Below, piece by piece: positions 31,854-43,621 of a stretch of DNA of 64,000 nucleotides. Positions within the stretch are counted from its first letter, which is position 1. The number at the start of each line of letters is the position of its first letter. The notes below the pieces were generated by a model. The model worked only from the letters and a program-made list of their open reading frames with translations. It ran no database searches and was not told the origin of the DNA. The stretch is from NCBI GenBank assembly GCA_000507305.1, contig DF241032.1, forward strand, positions 1,946 to 65,945, given 5' to 3'. A program made the position numbers and the translations under genes. This stretch comes from Breviolum minutum Mf 1.05b.01 (taxonomy: Eukaryota; Sar; Dinophyceae; Suessiales; Symbiodiniaceae).

Positions 31854-33700
31854 TCAAACTGGCTCAAGTGTCCTGTGGATTTCTGCTAGGTGGCTGCCTG
31901 TCACAATCAGAACAGCAGTACTAACTTGCCGCGCACTTCCCTTGTCCAATGTCAATATCAGCTGGGCGTACCAATAGAATTGAACAACTGCAGAAGAAAC
32001 CTCCCGAGGATGTCCAAACCTTAACAAGGTTTATCTGAATCATGCCACTTGATTCGGAACACCCAGGATGGAGACGGATAACCACTTCAATTAAAAACAG
32101 TTTAGATTTTTTGTAAGGCCACCATCTAACCGAATAAATCTATGGAAAACTGGATGTTTTCTCATCATTCACCTGCATGATGATATCAAACGTAAGCTCC
32201 CCCAACTGTGACTGCGCATACACTTCCGAGCTTGAAGCCTCCGAGCTGTGGGACAAGGGGAAGGTTAGTATGTCACCAACGACCCCCGTTCCCCCCAGTT
32301 GGTTCAACGTTGTTCATGTCATGTGAGGCCAAGGCCTCCCGGTAAACGGTGCTCACATGGTAGCGCCGCACTTGTTGCTGGCTTACCTTCAGGAGCTCCG
32401 CATCCTGAAAAGAACCAGGAGAAACCGAAAGGGGAAGTAGTTTTGCAGGTCACAATTCTATAATAGTCAACTGATGTCAAATGTAAATGCATATGATATG
32501 ACTCATGACTCATGACTGTATATATGTATATATATTTGGCATATATGTTTATAACTCCAAAATGAAACATGTGTGATTCTCGATGCAATGACCAAAACGT
32601 GCATTACATTGCAATACACGAGATATTATTCTAGAATATCATCTTTTCACAGCTCTTTGATTGCAGTCATATGCAGTCATGTATTTGTCTCTGTTGGTTG
32701 CATTTCCGTTTCGGGATGTCTTTGTTGTGCCTCCACTGGACCCTCCTTTTGTGCGTAGCGAGCTGCAACAGCTCGGACGAAGGGTTCTGTCCTTGGAAAC
32801 TTCACCAGGTGAGTGACTTCAGCGATATGTTGGTTCCCAAACGAAAAACTGAGACATTGGCAAGTTTGCACGGAGCTCAACCAGGGTGTTGCCAGCATCC
32901 TTCCAATTATTCTGTGCAGTAAACCAAATTCTACATCGGGAAATGCTTCTCATCCTTTTTCCCATCGTTCTTATACATTTTTTCTGGGTGGTGGTGGGTA
33001 TAGGTGTCGCAGGGTCCATCTTGTCGAAATTCCACACTGGGTCCAGTGAGTGGCTCAAAATAAGGGACCCATGACCCCAAAATAAAGATAAATCCTTGAA
33101 AAGTGTTTCCAGCTGTTCTTTTTTTCAAACTGAAATGCACTTCAATGACACACCCGGTATTGACATGAGCGTCGGATTCCCCACCACAAGTCGTACTGCT
33201 GGAGGATTCGAAGGCCCTTTAGACAGCACCTTTCAAGCGGCGGCAAGGATCCAAACTCGACTTTTGGCGACGGCAAGAAAAACTCACCCACAGGTGAAAC
33301 AGTGAGTTTCCTCAGGACCCAACGGCACTGATGGGCCTTAGATTTGGAATCATTAAATTTGCGATCCAGTATTGATTTTCCAATAAAATCAGCTGATATG
33401 CATCACTAAAAATTCATGGGTTTCATGTCTAATTTTTTGCTTGACATTTGTTTGTTGTTTGTTCAAAAAAATTCAGCCCCCTGGCGAATGCCCACCGCTT
33501 TCTGATACTTCTCTGCGAACTGGACGAAGCAATGGGCACAGGTCATAGACCTCAAGGATGGCAAGTGTCCCCTCCCGTTTGAGTTGCACAACAGGGATTG
33601 GCGCCTCATGCATCTTCATAAGGATCGCGGAAAAGGTGGACATGCAACTGAAGCATCGGTAAGCTAATCCCACCGTCCAACCTCCAGAACACAATCCATG
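31854..33700 (-). CDS. Unrecognised multi-exon gene
   Basis: A consistent minus-strand exon series. About 33615-33480 reads MHEAPIPVVQLKREGTLAI and LEVYDLCPLLRPVRRE. About 32930-32830 reads NNWKDAGNTLVELRANLPM. About 32835-32690 reads VTHLVKFPRTEPFVRAVAAR. About 32405-32300, after TTTCAG, reads DAELLKVSQQQVRRYHVSTV. About 32248-32179, after CCCACAG and ending at GTGAAT, reads VYAQSQLGELTFDIIMQ. The final exon, about 32030-31854, reads VQFYWYAQLILTLDKGSARQ and HLAEIHRTLEPV, then stop. Splice sites and composition are good, but no domain is recognised. Confidence 0.5.
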
Positions 33701-34111
33701 CATCCTTTTAAAGCAGCAGGCATGCGGCATTGGTGAAGAAACACAAAATTGTGGCTACATAGAAACGTGATGCGAAAACCAACCATTGTGAAAAAAAGCT
33801 GCTAGAGCTGCGGGGCCAGCCCCGGCGCGTAGTGTGAATTGTATCATAGCGTACTTGTCTACGCTCTAACTCAAGAACTACTATAACATGTGGCATTATA
33901 CATTGGTTGTGCCTAAAGGCACACATACATAACACTTTACGCACTATTCAGAATTATCCACAAGGAAAAAGGCAATTCTTCGCAAAGCTTTTGCGAGTGA
34001 ACCTAGTTGCAAATTCAATTGCCGAATAGTGCAGAAACGGTCTGCATAAAGCATCATTAAGCATTAAACGTCTTATAGGTAGTGCAATAAAAATATCTGT
34101 TATTCTGTTCA

Positions 34112-34943
34112 TCATTGTTCATCTCGACTCTCTTCATCTACTTGCGACCCAAAATATTTCAGAGGTTTCTTGTATAAACTTGTGTCATGGCGTCCAAGCC
34201 ATCTGCAACAGCCCCATTGCCTCCTGCTACATATTATTTGAGGTGCCCGCTGCCCCATGCTTTCGGCAAAGATCCCGAAAAAGCTGTAGCCTTGGCAGTT
34301 TTGACATACACCGTTTTGGTTTGCCCACCAAATTTCCAGCCACTGGACCACCAACAACAAAAAAAATCACCAAGATTTTCCCACACCATCCATGTATGGT
34401 ATGTATATGTATGTATATACCTACATTTGGTTGAATTGTATGGTAAATGTAGGTCAATATGCCATACATGGATGGTAAGGGTTTTTGTTTAACTAGGAAA
34501 CCGGACAAGGAATCTCTTGCTTCTGCTTCTGCTTCAAGGGTGCGAGCCTCGGCGAAAAAAAACAACCCAACCGAATCAATCGACAGAAGCTCCTTCCGAC
34601 ATTCGTACCTGAGTTTCAGGTCGTAGAAAGAGCTGCTCGAAGAAGGGGATGTCCTACAAATATGGATGTTTTTGATCAAGCTTCGGGAAAAAAAACGCAG
34701 AAGTTGTGAAAGCATCTTGGAAAATGAATCTTCGGAAATTTGTGGTTGAACCTCCTTTTTGCTCAACTCTTTACCAAGCTTTCTGCAGGTATCTTCGTTT
34801 TTTTGAGTCAAGCGTTCTGGCGCAGCCCCTTCAGATGTGTCACCGGGGTTCCTGAACTTTAGGCAGCCAGGTGGAGAGGACATAAGGGACATTGAAGGAA
34901 TCTGGGGAACCAATGGGAACCATGCGAATGGGATGCCATTCAA
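34112..34943 (-). CDS. Unrecognised serine/charge-rich gene with a hairpin intron
   Basis: Minus-strand pieces: about 34920-34690 reads NPGDTSEGAAPERLTQKNED and CRKLGKELSKKEVQPQISED. About 34665-34495 reads LKLRYECRKELLSIDSVG and ARTLEAEAEARDSLSGFL. About 34335-34225 reads LVGKPKRCMSKLPRLQLFRD. The family E element (34385-34480) separates the last two, where an intron is needed. Unknown function. Confidence 0.4.
34385..34480. mobile_element. Family E hairpin element in an intron position
   Basis: CCATCCATGTATGGTATG to GCCATACATGGATGG, with inner ACCTACATTTGG and AAATGTAGGT. It is a long, nearly perfect inverted repeat between two coding-like pieces on the minus strand. Confidence 0.9.
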
Positions 34944-34987
34944 TCAAAAATAACGAGGTCATCTCCAGCAAGTTCAGAAAAGATCAG

Positions 34988-36250
34988 CTACAGTTGCTCC
35001 TTCAGAAACAAAACATTGGCATGGAGAAGCACTCGAAGAAGCAAGACCTGAGCTATGACTTTTCTGATGGTTTCCCCATGCCTTTCTGCTGGTCCAGCAC
35101 TACCACCAAAAGCTGTGAAGGAGGTAAGCAAAACGAAGAATACAGAAGATGCATGAAGATGAGCATGTTTCCCATAAACACTTTGAAAGAAGCACATTTC
35201 TTCCAAGGTCTTTGACCACATCATTGGGTTTCTCCTCCTCAGTCTCCACTTCTTTTCGGCGTCTCTTTTTCTGCCTGGCACTTCAAAATTGCACTAAAAT
35301 ATGGATGGATTTTGAACCAAGGTCATCCAACCATCTCTTGTCAAAATGTGTTGCACACAGCCAACAAACTGAGATCTTTGTAGCGCTCCCTTTTGAGCCA
35401 GCAGGCAGCTGGCTCAACCACTGGCTGCCATCTCAGCAAATGCCCGGCAGGAGTCATCACTGAGCCTCCGCCGACGAAACCTGAGCCAAAGCAGAAGGGG
35501 GGGTACCTGCCTCGGGGGGCCATCTGAAAAGGAGCTGTCTTTTTTACAAAGTCATTTCAAAAATGACTTTTGGTTTCGCTGGGGTGAAACTTTTTTCAAA
35601 AAGATAATTTCCATCCCACTGGTGCTTAAAAAATCTGTGAAAAATCAAAATTTCCCAATTCATCCGAAAATTCTCAACTTCCCAAAGGTGCCATCTTTTC
35701 ATTGTTTTTCCGAGTTTGCCCTCAGTCCACCAGCTACCTTGAGCTGGATGTGTTGGTGCAAGTGTGAGACACAAGATCAGGCCTCATCGGGGAGTGCCTC
35801 GTGTCGTGATTTTTTTCTTCGGCACGGCACTCCGCGGTTGTGCGGAGAAACATGGCAGGGATTTGTTTCAAGCAAAGAACCAAGGTTGTTTTCCTCTGGG
35901 GTGTATAAATTCCAATAGGTGTCCAACAGTTGTTGATACAAAATGCTATACATATTAATGAATATGCCTCTTGCATATCTGCCTGCCTTCATTTTCAAAC
36001 ACTTCCTACTTGCTGCTAAGCTTGCCCAAGTCTCCCCCTGCTCTGCTAACCAACCGCTCTGAAAAAGGTGCCGTTCATAAGATGCTTGCATGGGAGGCCA
36101 TGGGATGCCATGGGCTTACAATGGCTTACAGTAGATGAGTAGCGAAGAAAATTAGTATACTTGATGCAAATTTGTTGGCTGAGTTTGGTCATGATGCATG
36201 CTGGGTGAAATGGGCCTGGCTCAAAAAAAAAAACTACTTCTCCCATTGGA
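34988..36250 (-). other. Scattered coding-like pieces
   Basis: Minus-strand phrases such as SAGPAERHGETIRKVIAQVL (about 35110-35030) and SRKCLKMKAGRYARGIF (about 36010-35950) look like short exons. No order, family or splice chain could be built. Confidence 0.25.
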
Positions 36251-36567
36251 GAAATTGGCGAAAACTTGCTTCAAGCACCTCACAATAGATGGTCATATGT
36301 GTTTACAATTGTCTAGCATACGTTTATACGTTTCATCAATCGACAATCTATATCAGTTAACAATACTTAAGATAATGTTTCGGCACGATGTTTTATATAT
36401 GATTATATATATATATTATACTGTATATGCTTTAGCCGCAGCCTCTTACGACCTACATGTGCCTGCCCATTCATGTCATGGGCTGACTGCGACTGTCAAA
36501 CTGTGAGGTGCTGTCACAGGTGAAACCATAGAGTGAATGCCTCTCACATTTCCCCAAAAGGGGCTAG
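36250..36567. other. Intergenic, 3' of the channel gene
   Basis: AT-rich with a TATATA tract at 36398-36420. No gene is seen. Confidence 0.5.
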
Positions 36568-39500
36568 TCATGCTGCGACTTGGGCCCGGTTGTATGCAAG
36601 AATTCCCTTTACTTCATAAGCAAGGCTTGTGAGGTCGCTATCTGGATCATTTGTTCTGCCCCAGTTCTTTCCGGTCATTTCCACACGGACTCGTGTACCC
36701 GAGAATCTGAAGGAACATCTGGAGACACAACTTTGAAACACGAAGCGATTCTGAACTGCTGCAATGAACTCGCTCATGTCCATCAAATCCACTGGAAGGA
36801 TCATCACTGAGGAAGTTTCCTTTGAAGTTTCCACTGCTTGCTTGAGATTGGTCAACAACTCGACCAAGACCTCCAGCAAAAGTGTCAAACCAATCAGGCC
36901 ATTAGCCCTTGCATTGGCTACACACATTGGCAAAAACTCCAGGACAAAGGCCCTTGTCTCAATTCCATCCGCCAAGAAGTGCTGAGTCAACGTGGTCTTC
37001 TGAAAGCTACCAAGAACATCCCAAGAGGAACGTAGGGTGTGGTATTGAGAAGCATCCTGCAATCGGCTTAAGCATGCCAAGCGGACCATGACCAAATCTT
37101 CAGCAGTCTCATAAGGAATCTTCAAGGCACGAGCACGTGTAGTCATGTAGCCCCAGTAGATGTCACGTGGAGGACTTTTTAACAAGCTTTGTAGCATGAG
37201 AAATCCAGAGATGACGGCCTCAGCATTCTTCGCATTCATGAAACGGGAGCCGTTTCCTCCAGCAATGCCACTCATGAAACCCAACAGGAACAACATGTAG
37301 AAGTTGAAGCCATTTTGCCCCTGCTGATGCACAAGCTGGTAAAGCTGAAGAATGTTTGCAGGAACATTCTCACCTTGTAGCATTTGTGCAAGATTGAAGG
37401 TCTCGTGCACAAGCAAGGCATCTGTGACAGAAGTTCGCCCAGCGTCGGTAAGCCAGGCCACTGACGGTACAACCTGTTGAACATCTGTCATCAAATGTAG
37501 GACTGCTCTTTCGGGACGTTTCATTTCTTTCGGTACCTGACTCAAGATGGTTTTGCTTTTCCCCAGGCCCCGAATAGCCAGCAAGACCACTACTGCCTGG
37601 AGCTGTTCAAGATCTGGGGCAATCATGGACACAATTCGACGCAGTTCTTGCCATTGCTCTGGGCGAAGTTTCACAGGGGGAGCCTGTGGTTCTGTAAAGA
37701 CATCATATCCTGGTTGGTGGTTGAACCAGCCCATCTGGGGAAAAAATATGTCAAAATGGGAATCTTTTGCAAGGTTCGGGCCAGGTTCGGGGTGAAAATA
37801 AAAAATGTTTAAAACCACCACCTAGTATCTGTCATGCACCAATGCAAGAATGCTAATGCAAGAAGACACCGCCCGATCACGTTCTGGGGCCTGTTCAAAG
37901 ACCATATGTGATCCTGCTTGACTGTGAAGCTCCGGCACAAAGATTTCCAAGTCTTTGGCAAGCCTCTCGGTCAAGCCATCCTTCTCCAGCCTATCAAGCA
38001 TCTGGTTTAAGCCAGGGTCACCGGGCTCAGAATCCTCTGTGAGAACACTAGTATCATCTGGAAAATGATCCGTGGCAGTGCCATCCGTTTCTTTGGAGGC
38101 CTGTTCTGCTAACTTGGTCACTCCCATGCTAATTGTTTGATTGCTGTGGATCTTCGATTTGTTTGTCAAGATCGCATGCACCCTCTTTGCAATGGAGACG
38201 TTGTGAAACAACTTGCGAGGGTCCGGGTAGAGCATTTGATAGAACGAGTTTTGCTTGTTACATTTTTCAGCAATCTCGGCCTCCTCCTCAATGGATGCTG
38301 AACCCCCTGCTCGCTGCATTGAAAGCACAAAATCCTTGGCATACTCGCAGAACATGGAAGTACAGGCCGGTGAATCCCGCACGCAGTCTGCCAAGTCTTT
38401 TCCAGACAAGGCAAAGACTTCTGCAAAGGTGCGAGCACTCAAAGTGGAATTGTGAATTGTTTGCTCTGAGTAGAGGCTTAACTCTCCAAACCAAAATTCA
38501 CCTTGACCTTCCTGTGCTTCTAGTTCCGAGCTGGAATTTTCACTATCCACATAGAGGAAGCAACCAGTTGTTGGTATATGTAGAGATGTTGACCAGGCGC
38601 CATTTACAAAGATGTACTCCTTCTGCTCATAGACGTTTTTGCTCAAAGCTGCGCAAACACTTGCGAAAACATCTGGATACAATTCAGAGGCTAACTTCAG
38701 AATGGGCAATCTTTCCAAGAATTTGCTGCGCTGCCCAACAAACAGCTCAGTCTGTAGGGTAGTTGAGATCAATGTTGGGTCGAAGGTGACCATTGACATC
38801 TTTTGCAACTTGTAGTCTACAAACTTCATAATTCTGGAAACTAACCTGGTTGGTGGTTGAACCAACACATCTGAAAAATATTCGTCAAATTGGAAATCTT
38901 CCCCAAAGGTTCGGGGCGAAAATTAAAAAAATCTGAAACCACCACCTAGTAACTCAAAGGATGCATTTTGCCCCGTGAGGTATATCCGAATTTCCCTCTT
39001 TTGCCTGGCACTGGCTTCATTCATGGCCTTGAGCTCCTGTAAAGTACCAGCAATGGCTGAAACAGCAGATCCAATCACCGCCAAAGTAAAGACATATGAG
39101 AAAATGTCAAACAATCTCTCACTTCCACTTTCAGGGGAAAGATCTGGAGGCGAAGGCGAATTCATCATATACCGAAGTGAGTGGAGGTACTGCACATATA
39201 CCGACAATTTCTGTTCATAGTCTTCACCACCAGATCTTTGTATCCATGACAAGTAGTGTCCGTCTTCTTCAGTGGCTTTGCCAAGCCAGAACCACGCACA
39301 GGTCAACATGTGCGCAACAACTAATATCATGAATGTGGTGTTCACGATAGCTATCACCAGCATGATCCACTGTCGTCCAGTTGATGCAGCAAGTTCTTGC
39401 AATATGTCCTGCAGCTTTGACATCTTTAGAAGTCGCAGCAACCGAAAGGCGCGCACGATGCGTGCATATCTCAAGGCTGCAAGATCGCCCATTTCTGTAA

Positions 39501-40209
39501 AAGCATGCAAAAAATCGATGGATAACAAGGTGAGGTCAAAGATCAGCCACGATCCAATATAGTGGGTAATAATTCTGCGCCTGTTAGTGATCAATTTTCC
39601 AGCTCTGTAAAAGGCCGTGGTGAAATTGAGGAACACATCAGTCGTCCAAAAGAAAACACTGATCCAAAACGCAAGACTCTGAATCCATCCTCCAACTGAG
39701 TTGAATCCTGCTTGCAAATCCCAAGCCAAAGTCACTGGGAGAATAAATGCATCCAGTAAAATCAAGAAAAGGCCTGCAGCATCCCAACACAACCTGAACT
39801 TGTTTGCTGGCTGGATGATTGGGCACCACCATGATGATAAGCTTTCTCCTAGTGAACTCTTCTGCCTATGTGAGATGCGCTTTGTCTTTCTAGTACTTGT
39901 CTTCCAAACAGCATCTGACTCCGTGTCCACCTTGTTGGTAGATAATTCCATCCATCTTCCATGCAAGCGGATATCATTAGCTCCCTGCTTCATACCACAT
40001 GACACGACATATCTCTTTTCATGTCCTGTCTCCTTGCTACCAGCAGCATTCTGCACCTTCACACTTGTTAGGTGAGCCGTTACTGCTGATGGCTCGCAGG
40101 GTGCCTCATCCTGGTTACATTCGACCCCGTTTTTGGGGTTGCTGGTCATTGCGGAGCCTTCTGTTTCAGATCCCATCGCAGCCGAAAGGGACTCGATTCG
40201 GTGCTGCAT
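36568..40209 (-). CDS. Voltage-gated channel with cyclic-nucleotide-binding-like domain and dinoflagellate C-terminal domain
   Basis: Plasma- or organelle-membrane ion channel of the CNG/HCN/EAG group. Exon 1 (40209-38954) has a cytosolic N-terminus, then S1-S4. S4 reads RYARIVRAFRLLRLLK with Arg at every third place. S5 is TTFMILVVAHMLTCAWFW. The pore region has no GYG/GFG filter: the segment between the pore helix and S6 reads RYMMNSPSPPDLSPESGSER. Exon 2 (38845-37830) carries a C-linker and a cyclic-nucleotide-binding fold with the cassette core FWFGELSLY, but without the usual Arg. Exon 3 (37709-36568) is a ~370-residue helical domain (FLLGFMSGIAGG, HFLADGIETRAFVLEFLP) that I recall from dinoflagellate proteins. 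Both introns are exact introner copies (37710 and 38846), and their removal restores FELVSR and HDRYDV. The first ATG is 40209; an upstream TTG frame exists. Confidence 0.9.
37710..37825 (-). mobile_element. Introner (family A) forming channel intron 2
   Basis: Element CTGGTTGGTGG to CCACCACCTAG (plus-strand reading) is flanked by TATC on both sides, which is GATA on the coding strand. In the gene direction the intron is GATA plus the element, 120 bp, running from a GA donor to CCAG. Splicing joins CAT-GAC-A to GA-TAT-GAT, and only this removal keeps the frame, because the unspliced frame stops at TAG. Confidence 0.9.
38846..38949 (-). mobile_element. Introner (family A) forming channel intron 1
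   Basis: A 104-bp element with inverted ends CTGGTTGGTGGTT and AACCACCACCTAG (the latter reads GAAACCACCACCTAG with its inner flank), flanked by TAAC on both sides (GTTA on the coding strand). The 108-bp intron starts with the GT of the duplication and ends with the element's CAG, restoring TTT-GAG-TTA-GTT. About two thirds of the core matches the 37710 copy. Confidence 0.93.
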
Positions 40210-40269
40210 CCTTTGGTAGAAGGATTCCTTAGAGGTACAAGTCGGGTGGGTCGGCAATTGCTCCAAATT

Positions 40270-40740
40270 GAACTCCTAGAAGTGGGGTTGATCTTCAAAA
40301 AGCTACAGGAATCTAGAATCTACAAGGACTTGATTTTTCCATATTACGGGAGGAATATCGAATCATATGTATATCTGTATATAAGTGAAGTGATACAGAC
40401 CATAGCTGTTACGTATTGTTACATGCTGTTACTAGCATTTTATAATCACCATCATGTAACATCAATTGGGAGGCCGGGCTCGGGCAACATTTTGTTGAAA
40501 TTTTGACTCGCTAAGCTGATGATTCACATCCAAACCAATATTCCAGGACCTTGGCAGAATGTCGAGTCGTACAATGTCGCACAGTGTGCGAATTTAGGAC
40601 AGCCACTGGATCTCAGTGCCCTCCTACGCAACCCTTTCCCGTTTGGTTCTGCGTTTGACAGCTGTATACCAGCGCTTTGACTGAATTTCTGCTGCAAAAA
40701 CTATGCAAAAACACCAGTCATGGCTAGCTGCGTAGCTTTT
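40270..40740. other. Upstream flank of the channel gene
   Basis: No coding frame with family support. No TATA box is identified; dinoflagellate promoters are poorly defined, so none is called. Confidence 0.4.
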
Positions 40741-40749
40741 AACTGACCT

Positions 40750-41480
40750 CAAGTTGGCCAACACGTTTTATTTGGGGGGGGGGAAGAACAAGGACAAGGC
40801 GACAAGGCTCGAAGTCGGCTTTCAAGTCTTTAACGGCTTGCAACGGATCCCGGTCAAACTTTGCCATGTAGATGTGCTGATTCTTGTCATCTCCCCAGCC
40901 CAGCATGCTGGCCATTGCTCAAAGGGCAGCGGCGCAAAAAACTTCACGACTCTGGACAAAGCACTGCAAGATTGTATAGTAAATAGGCATGTAATAGGCA
41001 TGTGGCCATGGTTTTTATGAAATGCTGCCTCCGAGCCGGAGGCCGAAACAAGCTTGCCTAAACAGTTGCTATTGTTTTTTTGTTGAAAAAATTCAGACCT
41101 TGGTTGCTTTGGTGCTATTTTCGACCAGTTACTCAGTTGCATGCATGAATGCAACGCAGATGTCACTGCGAGGGTCTGTAAAATGATGTTAAATTTTTGC
41201 ATTCACTTGTACTCAGGTGCTTAGCCAGAGCCGAAGGCTTGCGGAAGGTCGATGGTGTTTCATGAGTGTGAACCAAGAATCCCAACTTCTTCAACGAGGC
41301 GACAGTCACAGACTTTTCATACTTCATGCTGACTCGTCCAAGAGCAGTGAAGAAGGATGGTCCGTGAACTCCAAAGCAAGTTGGGGCAATTGAGAACCCA
41401 GACTCCCTGCAGCTATTCCACATGCACCAATCATAGCAGATGGTGGCAGACTTGCAGAGCTACTTGCAGTTGCTTGAAGG
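40750..41480 (-). CDS. Unrecognised exons
   Basis: Minus-strand pieces: about 41475-41345 reads ASSSASLPPSAMIGACGIAA and LPQLALEFTDHPSSLLLDE. 41345 to about 41220 reads KYEKSVTVASLKKLGFLVH in another frame. About 40895-40770 reads DDKNQHIYMAKFDRDPLQAV and DLKADFEPCRLVLVLPPP. The first has a faint cyclin-box feel (LPPSAMIGAC) that I do not trust. Linking introns are unresolved. Confidence 0.35.
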
Positions 41481-41869
41481 ATCTTGAAGAATTTCTTGAC
41501 AAAATGGACTTTTTCGGTACAAAGATGAACACAGTTTCGGTTGAAAAAAAAGGCAAAAATCTTTGTACAGCGCCAACTTGTGCCATAAATGAACCGACAC
41601 ACCAGCCGTTGATTCAACGAACAATATATCATTGATTGGTTGTCGATGACTCCTCTATCTGCCACTTTGGAGGCGCAAATTTTCAGGTGACATTTTTCTT
41701 CACCTGTTGCCCTTGTAATTTGTACACGTCACTTTAGATTTTTTTCGGTCCAAACCCTAGAATCCTTGATCCGCATTGTTGCAACAATTTGCATTTTTCA
41801 GCCACTGGCAACTTCTAAAACAGATCGCGCCGGAAATCAAAAAAAAACATGCAAGGCTGGCGGTTTGTG

Positions 41870-42110
41870 GTGGTATTCCATAGAACTTGGAGCACCCTGA
41901 GACTTCAGCTCACTGATACGTGCCTGGCTTAGGAGGCTGTCATCAGGTCGTGGCTCCGGTTTTGGTTGCGGGACGCGCTGCGGGGCGCGGGCGCGCGGGA
42001 GCCTTCCCGGTGAGTGACAGAATCTGCACTGCTTCCTCACAAATTGCGGCAGCAGAAAGATTGTGATTGAAGGCTGAGGACTCAAAATATGCATCTGGAA
42101 AGCGTAGTTC
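41870..42110 (-). CDS. Unrecognised two-exon piece
   Basis: About 42107-42010 reads FPDAYFESSAFNHNLSAAA and ICEEAVQILSLTG. About 41975-41875 reads RVPQPKPEPRPDDSLLSQAR and ISELKSQGAPSSMEYHH. A short GC-rich intron between them is likely (GC donor, AG acceptor). No family. Confidence 0.35.
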
Positions 42111-42179
42111 TAGTTGAAAAAAAAACACTCAGGCCAGTCGCCGCCAATGCAACACCACAATGCAAAGAAAACCTGCGGT

Positions 42180-43190
42180 CGAGGGGGACAATCAGATCAG
42201 GGCCTTGTCATCCTGACAAAAACTTCATGATACATACACCTCAAACTGAACTGCTGGAACCTGAAAAAACTTACTGCTTTGGAGATGACATCCTCTTCCG
42301 CCAAATGGTCCCTTTGGTCCCTTTGTGGATGGTCGATTCTTGGGTATCTGTTGGACCCAGAAATCCCAGCCTTAAATAATCAGAGCCAGTCAAGCTTGAG
42401 ACTGAACGAAGGTCCAGTACCAACAACTTTCCATCCCTCTTCTTTGGAAGGATTGACCTGGTGGATCTCTGCTTGGAAATCCAAAAAGATGTGGACCTAA
42501 AAACAGATTTCTATGGCTGCCTTTTGTTGGTATCCAAAAGCCAGGTTTTCTTAGTTGTTTTTTTTTGGTATCTCACTTTTTCTTTGGAAAATATGTGACA
42601 ATATTACCTGAAAAACTCAGGGGCTCGGGCACCAATGGACTCACTTCAACCTGAAAGGTGTTTCCCCGGTCCAACTTCAACCAGTACATCTAACAACACC
42701 CACCATTGGCGTTTTTTTTCAAAAAAAAATGGGGCAACAAAAAAAAACAACCTCTGAGGTCCAAGTAACTGTGAAATTATCTGGCGGTGTAGTATGGATC
42801 AAAAAGTTCTGAGCGACCAAGTATGCCAGGGATGCGCCCGACCTGGCGTTTGAAGAGCAATGGCAACCAATGCAGCTGCAACAGGAAATGCATGCCCTAC
42901 CTCAACCCGTCACAAAGCTCGTCCTCGAAAGGAAAACCTAAGCCCAACAAAAACATGCCAAGGCGAATCTTCAGAACTTTTTTTCCAGATCCGTTCAGAA
43001 CTTGGACAGTATGATGCATACTACTAACCATCATTATGCACCGTCAGTTGTGTTTTAGCACATCTTTGCCAACAATATCTATATAAACCTTGNTGGTTTT
43101 TTTTTTCAAACCCTATGTTTTGATCGTGTTTGGTTGCTTAAGGAATTTGAATAGTATAGCTTATATAATCAATTAAGAGTATACAAATGC
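42180..43190. other. No supported gene
   Basis: Poly-T/poly-A runs at 42556-42564, 42712-42730 and 42737-42747, and an N at 43093. Frames are short and unsupported. A weak minus-strand exon (VDLAKKKLSTAMLRCRPPR) may lie at 43310-43250 after a CAG acceptor. Confidence 0.3.
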
Positions 43191-43621
43191 AATTATTATT
43201 TCCAGCGATTTGGGATGCTTCAACAACAGCAGATGCATTCAGGTTTCCCTGCATCGAGGTGGACGGCAACGAAGCATGGCGGTGGACAGCTTCTTCTTTG
43301 CTAGATCCACCTGTGGCAAGATGTGAATGATTGGAAACCGAGGTTTGTTTGATCCGCGAAAATGTTTTAAAATGAACATCATGTAAAATGTATGTGCATG
43401 TGGAGCAAGTAAAATAAAACAAATATCTAAATGATGCATGTAGATCATGTAGTTGCAGAATGCTCAGGATGCTGAGGATGTGATACATATAGAACTATAA
43501 TTAAGTGTACTTGTCAACATCATTAGATTCAGTGCAAGACCTGTTAGCATAGAAGATGTCAACCTGAAAACAATTCAATTCAATGAAAGACAGAATGTGA
43601 AGTGCCAAAAGCATGATGAAA

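Noticed and set aside
38133-38762. A 209-codon plus-strand frame
   Set aside because: It is antisense to the channel's nucleotide-binding exon, whose domain assignment is secure.
41345-41475. A cyclin box from LPPSAMIGACGIAAG
   Set aside because: The similarity is one short hydrophobic phrase; the second half of a cyclin fold was not found and the frame shifts right after it.
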